Shown here piece after piece: positions 26,704 through 35,077 of a stretch of 64,000 bases of DNA. Position 1 is the first letter of the stretch, and each line of letters starts with the position of its first letter. Under the pieces are notes generated by a model. That model was given only the letters and a program-made list of their open reading frames with translations. It did not search any database and was not told the origin of the DNA. This DNA comes from Mesorhizobium sp. Root157 (GTDB lineage: Bacteria > Pseudomonadota > Alphaproteobacteria > Rhizobiales > Rhizobiaceae), in assembly GCF_001427385.1 (NCBI RefSeq), contig NZ_LMGJ01000023.1, positions 1 to 64,000 of the forward strand. The letters run 5' to 3'. Both the position numbers and the translations under genes were made by a program.

Positions 26704-28149
26704 CTATCGGACCAGTATGTTGCGGAATTGCCACGGATTCTTGCGGTCGATGTCTTCCGGGAACAAGCCCGGACGATTGTCGAGCGGTGTCCAGTCCGTG
26801 TAGTAACCCTTGACTGGTCCCAGGTAAGGGGACTGCACTTCAAGGCAGCGGCGGTAGTCCATTTCGTCGGCCTCGACGATGCCGGCGTCAGGGTTTTCGA
26901 GGGCCCACACCATGCCGGAAAGGACCGCCGAGGTAACCTGGAGGCCGGTGGCGTTTTGATAGGGTGCCAGCTTTCGCGCCTCGGCCAGCGACAACTGCGA
27001 GCCGTACCAGTAGGCGTTCCTGTCGTGACCGTAGAGCAGCACGCCAAGCTCGTCGATGCCGTCAACCAGTTCGTCTTCGTCGAGGACGTGATGCACTGAT
27101 TGCGGTTTGCCGGCGGCACCGAACATTTCGTGCATCGACAGAACTGCATCGTTGCAGGGATGATAGGCATAGTGGCAGGTCGGGCGATAATGCAGCTTGC
27201 CCTTCTTGCCGCGCACGGTGAAGAAGTCGGCGATCGAGATCGCCTCGTTGTGGGTGACCAGAAAACCGTATTGCGGGCCGGGCGTCGGGCACCAACTGCG
27301 CACGCGGGTGTTGGCGCCGGGCTGTTCCAGATAGATGCCGGCCTCGCTGCCGCCCTTGTGGCCCTTGGCGTTCTTCGGAATCCACTTCTCGTGCGTACCC
27401 CAGCCGAGTTCCGCCGGCTGCAAGCCCTCCGAGATGAAACCTTCCACAGACCAGGTGTTCCAGAACACGTCGAGCGGCTTCGGGTTTTTTGCACGCTGCG
27501 TGTCGCGCTCGGCAATGTGGATGCCCTTGACGCCGGCGTCCTGCATCAGCTTTGCCCATGCGTCGCGGTCGTGCTGGGCGGGCTGTGTGAACTTCAGGCC
27601 GAGATCGGTGGCAAGGTTCACCAGAGCCTGTTTGACAAGCCATGAAACCATGCCGGGATTGGCCCCGCAGGTGGATACGGCGGTGGTGCCGCCCGGATGC
27701 TTGTGCTTTTCCTTAAGCAGCGATTCGCGCAAGGCGTAGTTGGTGCGCGAGGCGTTGTCCGCGTCGGTGTCGAAGTAGAAACCGAGCCATGGCTCAATGA
27801 CCGTATCAACGTACAGAACGCCGAGTTCGCGGCACAGCCGCATCAGATCGACCGATCCGGTATCGACCGACAGGTTGACGCAGAAACCTTGTCCGCCGCC
27901 CTTGGTCAGCAGCGGTGTGAGCAGTTCCTTGTAATTCCTCTTCGTCACCGCCTCTTGCACAAAGGCGATGTTGCGCTCGTCGAGCAGCTTGCGATTGGCG
28001 TCGTCCGGATCGATGACGGTCATCCGCGATTTGTCGAATTTGAAATGACGCTCGATGAGCGGCAATGTCCCGCGTCCGATCGAGCCGAAGCCAATCATGA
28101 CAATGGGACCTGTTATCTCACCGTGGATCGGCCACTTTTCATTCGCCAT
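26704..28149 (-). CDS. hss: Homospermidine synthase
   Basis: A 481-residue NAD-dependent enzyme joining two putrescines (or putrescine and spermidine) into sym-homospermidine, a main polyamine of rhizobia. The Rossmann motif IVMIGFGSIGRG is near residue 17. The family stretches FVQEAVTKRNY, YVDTVIEPWLGFY, TCGANPGMVSW and CNDAVLSMHEMFG follow in order, and the length is as expected. Start ATG 28149 (MANEKWPIHGEI) is chosen over a frame extension of 14 codons. It works downstream of the ornithine decarboxylase encoded at 49219. Confidence 0.95.
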   Translation of the reverse strand: MANEKWPIHGEITGPIVMIGFGSIGRGTLPLIERHFKFDKSRMTVIDPDDANRKLLDERNIAFVQEAVTKRNYKELLTPLLTKGGGQGFCVNLSVDTGSVDLMRLCRELGVLYVDTVIEPWLGFYFDTDADNASRTNYALRESLLKEKHKHPGGTTAVSTCGANPGMVSWLVKQALVNLATDLGLKFTQPAQHDRDAWAKLMQDAGVKGIHIAERDTQRAKNPKPLDVFWNTWSVEGFISEGLQPAELGWGTHEKWIPKNAKGHKGGSEAGIYLEQPGANTRVRSWCPTPGPQYGFLVTHNEAISIADFFTVRGKKGKLHYRPTCHYAYHPCNDAVLSMHEMFGAAGKPQSVHHVLDEDELVDGIDELGVLLYGHDRNAYWYGSQLSLAEARKLAPYQNATGLQVTSAVLSGMVWALENPDAGIVEADEMDYRRCLEVQSPYLGPVKGYYTDWTPLDNRPGLFPEDIDRKNPWQFRNILVR

Positions 28150-28373
28150 TCTTGTGCAAACTCCCTTCACGCCAAATGTTACCGGCAGCACTGCCGCGCA
28201 AGCGGCGCGCTAAATCATAGTTTGATGTCATATACTAGCGCGATTGATGCCAAGCGGAAGCGCCGACGGCCAGGAATTCCAGATAAGCCATTATAATTAT
28301 TTGACTTTATCGATCGATGGCTTGTCCGAATCTCGGTCAATATGGCTTTCCCGATGGGGTCTTCGGCTCAAAA

Positions 28374-29288
28374 TCAAAGGGCGGCAATGCGCTCCAATGC
28401 GGCGATCAGCCGGCCGCGGTCCCCTGTCAGCCCCTTGTAGTCAAGCTGTGCTTCGTCGAGTGCAGCCAGTTGTGCCGCGAAGGAGGTCGCGATGCGCTTG
28501 CGGTCGTCATGTCGCGCGAGAACGGCCAGAGGGTCCAGAAAGATGCGTATGGTGAAGAGGATATCGCCGGAAACGGGCAGCTTCCTCAGCGTTTGCCGCT
28601 CGACCCGGATGAAGGCGCTGGCGTTGATATCGTTGTCCGTGAAGCGGGAGGGGCGCATCGTGGCGCGGTCGATGCGCTGTTCATCCGACAGCGGATGATA
28701 GAGAGCGTCACCGGCCTGGATCGACCAGTTGTAGCGTTCTACCGGTTGTTCCACGGCGAGGCTGTCGAAGATGCGCTCGATCAGGCCGGCTATGCGCGTA
28801 CCCGGTCCGAAGTCCGGTACGGGAATGTGGATGTCCTGCATCGTCTTGCCGAATTTTTCGGTGAGCGACCATGACGAGGGGAAGCACAGTGCGCCCGCGA
28901 CGAGCCGCCATCCTTCGGCACTCTTGCGCATCAGGATCAGGTCTTCCTGCACCAGCAGCGAGGCAATGTGGAGCGGCGGCAGATCGGCGGGGATTTTGGG
29001 CTGCCCGGCAACGACGATGCTCTTGCCATCGACGCTGTAATGCCACGGGTAGCGGACAGGCAGGTGGTCGATCAGCAGGGAGAGGACTTCCGCCTGCGCA
29101 GCTTTTGTGTCCGGTTCCTCGACAAAGACAGTGGGACCATATTCCGCATGAATGCGCCGCTTTTCGCCCAGATGAAAATCGAACGTATCGTCGACCTCGA
29201 TCCATTCATTGAGATCAAGCGGTTTCAGCCCGATGGCAAAGAGCTTTGACGAGCCGTCATAGGGCGTGTGGGCCGGGCTTGATGCCAA
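28374..29288 (-). CDS. DUF3445 family, heme-dependent oxidative N-demethylase-like
   Basis: A 304-residue cytoplasmic protein of the DUF3445 family. Recognisable stretches are PFDGSSKLF-like near the N-terminus, EWIEVDDTF, LIDHLPVRYPWHY and CFPSSWSLTEKFGKTMQDIHIPVPDFG, with RVERQTLRKLP near 230. A characterised member is a heme-containing oxidative N-demethylase acting on methylated amines. The substrate here is not known. It stands alone between hss and pabC with no flavin or ferredoxin partner gene beside it. Confidence 0.8.
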   Translation of the reverse strand: MASSPAHTPYDGSSKLFAIGLKPLDLNEWIEVDDTFDFHLGEKRRIHAEYGPTVFVEEPDTKAAQAEVLSLLIDHLPVRYPWHYSVDGKSIVVAGQPKIPADLPPLHIASLLVQEDLILMRKSAEGWRLVAGALCFPSSWSLTEKFGKTMQDIHIPVPDFGPGTRIAGLIERIFDSLAVEQPVERYNWSIQAGDALYHPLSDEQRIDRATMRPSRFTDNDINASAFIRVERQTLRKLPVSGDILFTIRIFLDPLAVLARHDDRKRIATSFAAQLAALDEAQLDYKGLTGDRGRLIAALERIAAL

Positions 29289-29356
29289 GGCGTTTCCTGC
29301 GATTGTTGATGGTTACGTCGATAGCAAGGGTAGCCCATCGCCGCAATCGATGACGC

Positions 29357-30019
29357 TTAGGCCAGTTTGGCCGGGATCAGCCCGCGCAATGAGTTGCCGA
29401 CGAAGATTGTTCTGGCGGTTTTCAAGGCGTCGTAGGAAATGACCGCCTCGACGGCACGGCCTTGTTCGAGCAGTTCTCGACGCAGAATGCCCGGCAAAAG
29501 ACCGCAGTCGAGGCGAGGGGTCGTGAGCAGGCCGTCACCAAAATCGGCGAACAGGTTGGTGATGGTGCCCTCGCAGGCTTCGCCACGCTCGTTCATCAGC
29601 AGGATTTCATCGGCCTGTGTGACTAGGTGTTCTGCTCGTGCCCGGACATAGACCTCGCGGCGTGTGGTCTTGTGAGCGAGCAGCGTGTCCGTCGAATCGA
29701 GCCGTACGCGGGCGAAGCGCAGGCGCCAGATCTTGTTGGCGGCGAGCGGTACGAATGGTTGCACCGCAGCTTCGGCAGTTCCGTTCCTTGTCAGGACGAG
29801 GCGCACGCGCTGGGGGGACGCGGCATCCGCAACCGCCTTGCCGAGCGCTTGCCCGACATCGCTTGGCTCGCATGCGAAGCCAAGGGTGGCGGCCGAACTG
29901 TAGAGGCGCGCCAGATGCCGTTCCAGCCGTACGAAGCCGGTGTCGGGCTCCCAGCGCAGCGTTTCGATCAGGTCGAAGTTGGCGGCATTCCCGTCGCGAA
30001 GCGCGCTTTGAGCAGACAC
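29357..30019 (-). CDS. pabC: Aminodeoxychorismate lyase / class IV aminotransferase
   Basis: A 220-residue fold-type IV PLP protein. It has FDLIETLRWEP at the start, the PLP Lys in LLAHKTTRREVY near 120, EILLMNERGEACEGTITNLF near 150 and CGLLPGILRRELLEQG near 185. It should release pyruvate from 4-amino-4-deoxychorismate to give p-aminobenzoate for folate. Start is GTG 30019, eight bases after GAGGAG. The gene overlaps the end of pabB by 52 bases in another frame, implying translational coupling. It is short for the family (usually about 270), lacking part of the N-terminal strand region. A branched-chain aminotransferase relative is possible but less likely beside pabB. Confidence 0.8.
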   Translation of the reverse strand: MSAQSALRDGNAANFDLIETLRWEPDTGFVRLERHLARLYSSAATLGFACEPSDVGQALGKAVADAASPQRVRLVLTRNGTAEAAVQPFVPLAANKIWRLRFARVRLDSTDTLLAHKTTRREVYVRARAEHLVTQADEILLMNERGEACEGTITNLFADFGDGLLTTPRLDCGLLPGILRRELLEQGRAVEAVISYDALKTARTIFVGNSLRGLIPAKLA

Positions 30020-31173
30020 TCCTTGTACTCCTCTTCCGCCGTGGAATCGAACACGACACCGCCGCCGACATTGTAGACGGCTTCGCCGTCCGGGTAGAGA
30101 GATATGGTGCGGATGGCGACCGAGAAACGCATCGTCCCGCCAGGAGCGACCCAGCCGATGGCGCCGCAATAGACGTTGCGCGGTCCGCTTTCCAGGTCGT
30201 GCAGCACTTCCATGGCGCGGATCTTGGGTGCGCCGGTGATGGAACCGCAGGGAAACAGGGCCGCGAATATCTGCCGGATGGTCAGGCCGGGCAGAAGCTT
30301 GGCCTGCACCCGGCTCACCATCTGGTGCACGGTCGGATAGCTTTCGATGCGAAACAGTTCAGGGACGTCGAGGCTGCCAACTTCGCTGATCAAGGAAATA
30401 TCGTTGCGCAGCAGGTCGACGATCATCCTGTTCTCGGCCTGGTTTTTCTCGTCGTTGCGCAGAAATTCCTTGAGTTTTCGATCTTCCTCGACCGTCGCAC
30501 CGCGCGGTGCCGTGCCTTTCATCGGATGCGTTTCGATGATGCCGTCGCGGGTGACTTCGAAGAACAGTTCGGGCGAACGCGACAGCACGACCGGGCCGTT
30601 TCCAAGCGAGACCAGGGCTCCATACCTGACCGGTTGGCGCTCTGTCAGGGCATTGAAGGCGGCCAGCGGGGCGCCCGACCAGTGGGCATCGACCCGGAAG
30701 GTCAGGTTGCCCTGATAGCAGTCGCCTTCGCGGATGTGGCGGTGCAATCGATCGAACCTGGGGCGGTAGTCGTCGAACGACCAGTTAGCCCTGGCGTCGA
30801 AAATCGGACCGTTGGTGGCGGCGTTGTCTTGTTGGGTGGCGACCTGTTCGGACGGCCGCTCGAACACGCCGAGGCAGAACAACGGCACTCGCCTGCCCTC
30901 TGGCAAAAGCGGCACCAGCTTGGGTTCGAGCAGGTAGCCTGCCTCATAGGAGAAATAGCCGGCAAGCCATTTCCCGGCTTCGTGGGCCTTGTGAACTTCG
31001 GCCCATGCCGCTTCGAACTCACTGGCCTGCGTCGGCGCAATGATGGCCGAAGGCCGTTCGAACAGGACCTCGCGCCCGGCGAGGTCGTCACGAAAAAGGG
31101 CGAAGGGGGAAGCGAGCAATTGAGAGCACCAACGATATTGCCGAGAAGGCCGTTCTTTAGGACCAATCGACAT
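29968..31173 (-). CDS. pabB: Aminodeoxychorismate synthase component I
   Basis: A 401-residue chorismate-binding enzyme that makes 4-amino-4-deoxychorismate. Signatures are GDCYQGNLTFR near 155, the active-site stretch HPMKGTAPRG near 223, ENRMIVDLLRND near 252, and GSITGAPKIRAMEVL near 310. The ATG at 31173 lies inside a 21-bp inverted repeat. Family-like sequence begins only at about residue 23 (FALFRDDLAGREVLF), so the first 20 residues may derive from that element and the ancestral start may be a TTG around residue 19-20. No glutaminase subunit (PabA) gene is in the window. Confidence 0.9.
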   Translation of the reverse strand: MSIGPKERPSRQYRWCSQLLASPFALFRDDLAGREVLFERPSAIIAPTQASEFEAAWAEVHKAHEAGKWLAGYFSYEAGYLLEPKLVPLLPEGRRVPLFCLGVFERPSEQVATQQDNAATNGPIFDARANWSFDDYRPRFDRLHRHIREGDCYQGNLTFRVDAHWSGAPLAAFNALTERQPVRYGALVSLGNGPVVLSRSPELFFEVTRDGIIETHPMKGTAPRGATVEEDRKLKEFLRNDEKNQAENRMIVDLLRNDISLISEVGSLDVPELFRIESYPTVHQMVSRVQAKLLPGLTIRQIFAALFPCGSITGAPKIRAMEVLHDLESGPRNVYCGAIGWVAPGGTMRFSVAIRTISLYPDGEAVYNVGGGVVFDSTAEEEYKECLLKARFATGMPPTST

Positions 31174-31387
31174 TCAGGTTTCGGGCGTGGCGCGAGCCGG
31201 ATTTCGGTCCTGACAAGGAGAAAAGCGCAAGGCGGTGTCGACCACCGTCTAGCATTTTCGACGCAGTCGGGGCTGAAATCCGCTGCGTCCCGCAGGGATA
31301 TGGCCAAAATCGCCCATTTCCACGTCGCGAAGCCTCGACGGTGGGCAATCATACCACGCTCCAAACCCTGAATGTCGATTGGTCCTA
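31158..31387. repeat. 230-bp element bounded by perfect 21-bp inverted repeats
   Basis: The 21 bases at 31158-31178 (TAGGACC ... TTCAGG) recur exactly as the reverse complement at 31367-31387, around a 188-bp core. The left arm contains the pabB start codon, the right arm the pepF stop codon. The core holds further inverted repeats: CGGATTTC (31198-31205) with GAAATCCG (31275-31282), and GACGCAG with CTGCGTC around 31260-31289. The outer ends are TA...TA, as left by TA-targeting (IS630/mariner-like) elements. Alternatives are a non-autonomous element or an invertible segment. No ORF of note lies inside. Confidence 0.75.
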
Positions 31388-33220
31388 GTTCAGCGCTTCC
31401 AGTTCGTCGATAAGGTTGCCGATGATGCCTAGGCCAATCTGCCAGAAGGCGGGATCGGTTGCATCGAGGCCAAATGGCTCCAGCAATTCCGAATGGTGCT
31501 TGGTGCCACCGGCGCGCAGCATGTCGAAATACTTCTCCTGAAAGCCACGTTCAGCATTTTGATAGACTGCGTAGAGCGAGTTCACCAGGCAATCGCCGAA
31601 GGCATAGGCATAGACATAAAACGGCGAGTGGATGAAGTGCGGAATGTAGGTCCAGAAGGTTTCATAGCCGTCGCGCAGCTTGATCGCCGGGCCGAGGCTT
31701 TCAGCCTGAACCTCAAGCCAGAACTTGCCAAGCTGGTCGGAGGTGAGTTCGCCGTTCTTGCGTTCGGTGTGGACCTTGCGTTCGAACTCGTAGAACGCGA
31801 TCTGGCGCACGACCGTGTTGATCATGTCCTCGACTTTCTGGGCCAGCATCGCCTTGCGCTCGCGACGGTCGCTTGTCTGGTCAAGCAGCGAGCGGAAAGT
31901 GAGCATTTCGCCGAATACGGATGCGGTCTCGGCCAGCGTCAATGGTGTCGAGGCCATCAGCGTGCCCTGGCCTCCTGCCAGCACCTGGTGCACGCCGTGG
32001 CCAAGTTCGTGGGCAAGCGTCATCACGTCGCGTGGCTTGCCCATATAGTTGAGCAGCACATAGGGATGAACCGAGGGCACGGTCGGGTGTGCGAAAGCGC
32101 CCGGCGACTTGCCCGGCCTGACCGGCGCGTCGATCCAGTTGCGGTCGAAGAAGGTACGGGCGATGTCGGCCATCTGCGGCGAGAAGCGGTTATAGGCGGT
32201 AAGCACCGTGTCCTTCGCATCGCGCCATTCGATGGTCGCTTGCGGAGTTTCCGGCAAGGGTGCGTTGCGGTCCCAATGGTTCATCACCTCCATGCCGAGC
32301 CAACGCGCCTTCATGGCGTAGTAGCGATGCGACAGGCGCGGGTAGGCTTCGCGCACGGCGCTCGCCAACGCATCCACCACGTCGCGCTCGACGCGATTGG
32401 CGAGGTGGCGTGAATCAGCGATATCGTCGAAGCCGCGCCAGCGGTCGGAAATCTCCTTGTCCTTGGCCAGCGTGTTGGTGATCAGGGTGAAGGTTCGCAG
32501 GTTCTCCGAAAACGTGGCGGCCAAGGCCTCCGACGCCTTGCGCCGCACGTCGCCATCCGCATGCTGGAGCCGGTTGAGGGTTGGTTCCAGAGTGAGGGCT
32601 TCGCCGTCGATGTCGAAGCGCAGATCCGTCATCGTTTCGTCGAACAGGCGGTTCCAGGCGCCCCGCCCGGTAATAGACTTCTCATGGAAGAGTTGTTCTA
32701 TGCGGTCTTCGAGCTGGTGGGGCTTGTCTTTCCTGAGGTCGAGGACCCAGGGCCGGTAGTGGTCGAAAGTGGCATCCGTGGCCAGTGCCTTCTCGATGGT
32801 GCCGTCATCGATCTGGTTCAACTCCAGCGCAAAAAACAAAAGATGCGCGCTGGCATCGGTCATCTTTTCCTGGATGTCACCGTAGAGTTTGGCGCGTTTC
32901 GGATCGGAGGTGTCGCCGGCGTAGACCAGTCCGGCATAGGAGACGATGCGCCCGACCAGTTCCTCCAATGCCTCGTATTCCCGCATTGCCTGGCCGAGCT
33001 CGCCCGCGCCCTCGCGACTGGCCTCGATGGCCAGCGTGCCCTTCCACCGGGCTTCGAAAGCCAACGCATCGGCGGCCGCCTTGTCGAGATCGTGCTTCAG
33101 TTCGGGCGCGTCCATGCCGGTATAGAGATCCGACAGGTTCCATTCGGGCAGATCGCCAAGGCCACTCCTGGCTTGCCCGGCAGATGCCGCCGCAAACTGT
33201 CGATCCGAAACCGTGCGCAT
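31385..33220 (-). CDS. pepF: Oligoendopeptidase F, M3 family
   Basis: A 611-residue cytosolic zinc peptidase that trims short peptides. The catalytic motif HELGHGVHQ is near residue 395, with the third ligand region LTLAETASVFGEM downstream, and the M3 closing region HFIHSPFYVYAYAFGDCL near 545. The first 200 residues match the PepF N-terminal domain (WNLSDLYTGMDAPEL). ATG 33220 is chosen because GGAAGG stands eight bases upstream. The longer reading starts at TTG 33256. The stop codon TAG is supplied by the right arm of the inverted-repeat element. Confidence 0.93.
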   Translation of the reverse strand: MRTVSDRQFAAASAGQARSGLGDLPEWNLSDLYTGMDAPELKHDLDKAAADALAFEARWKGTLAIEASREGAGELGQAMREYEALEELVGRIVSYAGLVYAGDTSDPKRAKLYGDIQEKMTDASAHLLFFALELNQIDDGTIEKALATDATFDHYRPWVLDLRKDKPHQLEDRIEQLFHEKSITGRGAWNRLFDETMTDLRFDIDGEALTLEPTLNRLQHADGDVRRKASEALAATFSENLRTFTLITNTLAKDKEISDRWRGFDDIADSRHLANRVERDVVDALASAVREAYPRLSHRYYAMKARWLGMEVMNHWDRNAPLPETPQATIEWRDAKDTVLTAYNRFSPQMADIARTFFDRNWIDAPVRPGKSPGAFAHPTVPSVHPYVLLNYMGKPRDVMTLAHELGHGVHQVLAGGQGTLMASTPLTLAETASVFGEMLTFRSLLDQTSDRRERKAMLAQKVEDMINTVVRQIAFYEFERKVHTERKNGELTSDQLGKFWLEVQAESLGPAIKLRDGYETFWTYIPHFIHSPFYVYAYAFGDCLVNSLYAVYQNAERGFQEKYFDMLRAGGTKHHSELLEPFGLDATDPAFWQIGLGIIGNLIDELEALN

Positions 33221-33357
33221 CGCTAAACCTTCCAAACTGGGCTGAATACCGGTCAAATCGTAAGGGTTTCGTTCACCGGCTTTTTTGAAACCTTATTTAG
33301 AACCCTGTGCCAAGATGATCCATAGGGGAAAACTAACGGCGGATATTTCGGGCACTC

Positions 33358-34887
33358 ATGACAGGTTCCATTCTCATAGTCGACGACGATCCGGTGCAGC
33401 GCAGGCTGCTCGAGGCGGCTGTGGTGAAATTCGGCCACACTGCGATTGTCACGGATGGCGGCGAAGCTGGCCTGCAGGCGATGGATGGGCCGAATGCGAG
33501 CGACATCTCGGTCGTTATCCTGGACCTGTCGATGCCAGGCCTAGACGGCATCGGCGTGCTCAAGGCCATGCGCGAGCGTGGCATCGCCATTCCTGTGATC
33601 GTTCAGACCGCGCAAGGCGGCATCGAAACCGTGGTCCTTGCCATGCGCCACGGAGCCTTCGATTTCGTGGTCAAGCCCGCTTCTCCCGACCGTCTGCAAA
33701 CTGCTATCGCCAATGCACTCAAGGTCGAGGCGGTGGAGGGCGAGGTCAAGCGCTCGGCCCGACGCAGCAGTGGCTCCCTTACCTTCAAGGATATTGTGAC
33801 GCATAGCCCGACCATGGAACGGGTCATCCGGCTCGGCCAGAAGGCCGCAAGCTCCCACATTCCCATTTTGATCGAAGGGGAATCCGGCGTCGGCAAGGAA
33901 CTGGTGGCGCGTGCAATCCAAGGCACCAGCGGCCGCCGCTCGCGTCCGTTCGTCACCGTCAATTGCGGCGCGATCCCGGACAATCTGGTCGAAAGTATCC
34001 TGTTCGGACACGAGAAGGGCTCGTTCACCGGCGCGACCGACAAGCACACGGGCAAGTTCGTCGAGGCGCATGGCGGCACGCTGTTTCTGGATGAAATCGG
34101 CGACCTGCCTCTTGATGTGCAGGTGAAGCTTCTGCGCGCCGTTCAGGATGGCGAGGTCGATCCGGTTGGCGGGCGTGCGACGGTCAAGGTCGATATCCGG
34201 CTCATCTCGGCGACACACAGAAACCTTCTGCAGCAGGTTAAAGATGGCAAGTTCCGCGAGGACCTTTTCTATCGCCTGAACGTCTATCCGATTTTCGTGC
34301 CCCCGCTCAGGGATCGTGGGGAAGATATCCCCCTGCTGGTCGACCATTTCATGCACAAGGTGGCGCCTGCCGATCCAGAGCGACGCCTGCGCGGCATTTC
34401 CAGAAACGCACTCGCTTTGCTTCAGGCTTATGATTGGCCAGGCAACATCAGGCAATTGGAGAATGCGGTCTTCCGCGCTTCCGTGCTGTGCGAAAACGAT
34501 GTGCTGACCGAGGAGGAGTTCCCTCAAATCCGCGCCCAGGTCGAGGGGACAGTCAATCTGGATCGACCCCTTGCCGAACAGAAAGACGGTGATGTGGAAA
34601 GCCGCGATAGTTTCGCGCAAGCCGCTGATATTGCGGTGGATGGCGAAAGCGTTGCAGGCCGTGCGCAAAGCACGTTTGGGTTGCTGCAAGCGCTGGACGA
34701 ACGCGGTAACGTGCGCCCTCTGGCCTCAGTCGAACTTGAGATGATCAAATTCGCCATTGACCATTACAATGGCCAGATGAGCGAAGTGGCGCGCCGACTC
34801 GGCATCGGCCGCTCGACGCTGTACCGCAAGCTCAAGGAATACGGCATCGACCCCGAAACCGGACGCCCCGAGCGCATAGCCTCTTAG
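33358..34887 (+). CDS. Sigma-54-dependent response regulator
   Basis: A 509-residue NtrC-type activator. The receiver domain occupies residues 1-120 with phosphoacceptor Asp56 in VVILDLSMPGLDG. The AAA+ domain (about 140-375) has Walker A GESGVGKE, sigma-54 contact loop GSFTGA (a GAFTGA variant) and Walker B GGTLFLDEIGDL. A poorly conserved linker follows, then a Fis-type helix-turn-helix at the C-terminus (MSEVARRLGIGRSTLYRKLKEYGI). No histidine kinase gene is adjacent, so its partner is unknown. It stands just upstream of the DUF882 gene but separated by CtrA-type boxes. Confidence 0.93.
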   Translation: MTGSILIVDDDPVQRRLLEAAVVKFGHTAIVTDGGEAGLQAMDGPNASDISVVILDLSMPGLDGIGVLKAMRERGIAIPVIVQTAQGGIETVVLAMRHGAFDFVVKPASPDRLQTAIANALKVEAVEGEVKRSARRSSGSLTFKDIVTHSPTMERVIRLGQKAASSHIPILIEGESGVGKELVARAIQGTSGRRSRPFVTVNCGAIPDNLVESILFGHEKGSFTGATDKHTGKFVEAHGGTLFLDEIGDLPLDVQVKLLRAVQDGEVDPVGGRATVKVDIRLISATHRNLLQQVKDGKFREDLFYRLNVYPIFVPPLRDRGEDIPLLVDHFMHKVAPADPERRLRGISRNALALLQAYDWPGNIRQLENAVFRASVLCENDVLTEEEFPQIRAQVEGTVNLDRPLAEQKDGDVESRDSFAQAADIAVDGESVAGRAQSTFGLLQALDERGNVRPLASVELEMIKFAIDHYNGQMSEVARRLGIGRSTLYRKLKEYGIDPETGRPERIAS

Positions 34888-34917
34888 GATACGGCGCTTG
34901 CCAGAGGTTAGCTTTTT

Positions 34918-35040
34918 GCGTTAAGAGCCTGTTAACGCAAATTAAACGGGTGGTTTACCAAGAAAATGCATGGGCATTTTTTGCCGGGATATCGCCACTG
35001 TGTTACCGCATTTCGACTTCAATAAGCGATGATTAACCAT
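34918..35040 (+). promoter_or_regulatory. CtrA-type boxes upstream of the DUF882 gene
   Basis: TTAA-N7-TTAAC at 34921-34936 matches the full CtrA consensus exactly. It is also part of a perfect palindrome GCGTTAA-N7-TTAACGC (34918-34938). A separate 8-mer TTAACCAT stands at 35033-35040, 38 bases before the start codon. Two sites in a 190-bp intergenic region point to direct cell-cycle control. This is inference from motif match. Confidence 0.65.
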
Positions 35041-35077
35041 TAGGATCGATATTCGGATGTGACTTCTCCACATCCGT

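Noticed and set aside
29638-31371. 577-codon open frame on the plus strand opposite pabB-pabC
   Set aside because: Antisense to two recognisable folate genes, with low-complexity Arg/Gly/Ala composition typical of a shadow frame.
33265-33292. GGTTTC...GAAACC inverted repeat with a T-run between, near the sigma-54 regulator
   Set aside because: The T-run is in the loop rather than after the stem, so it does not form a terminator, and the arms are short.
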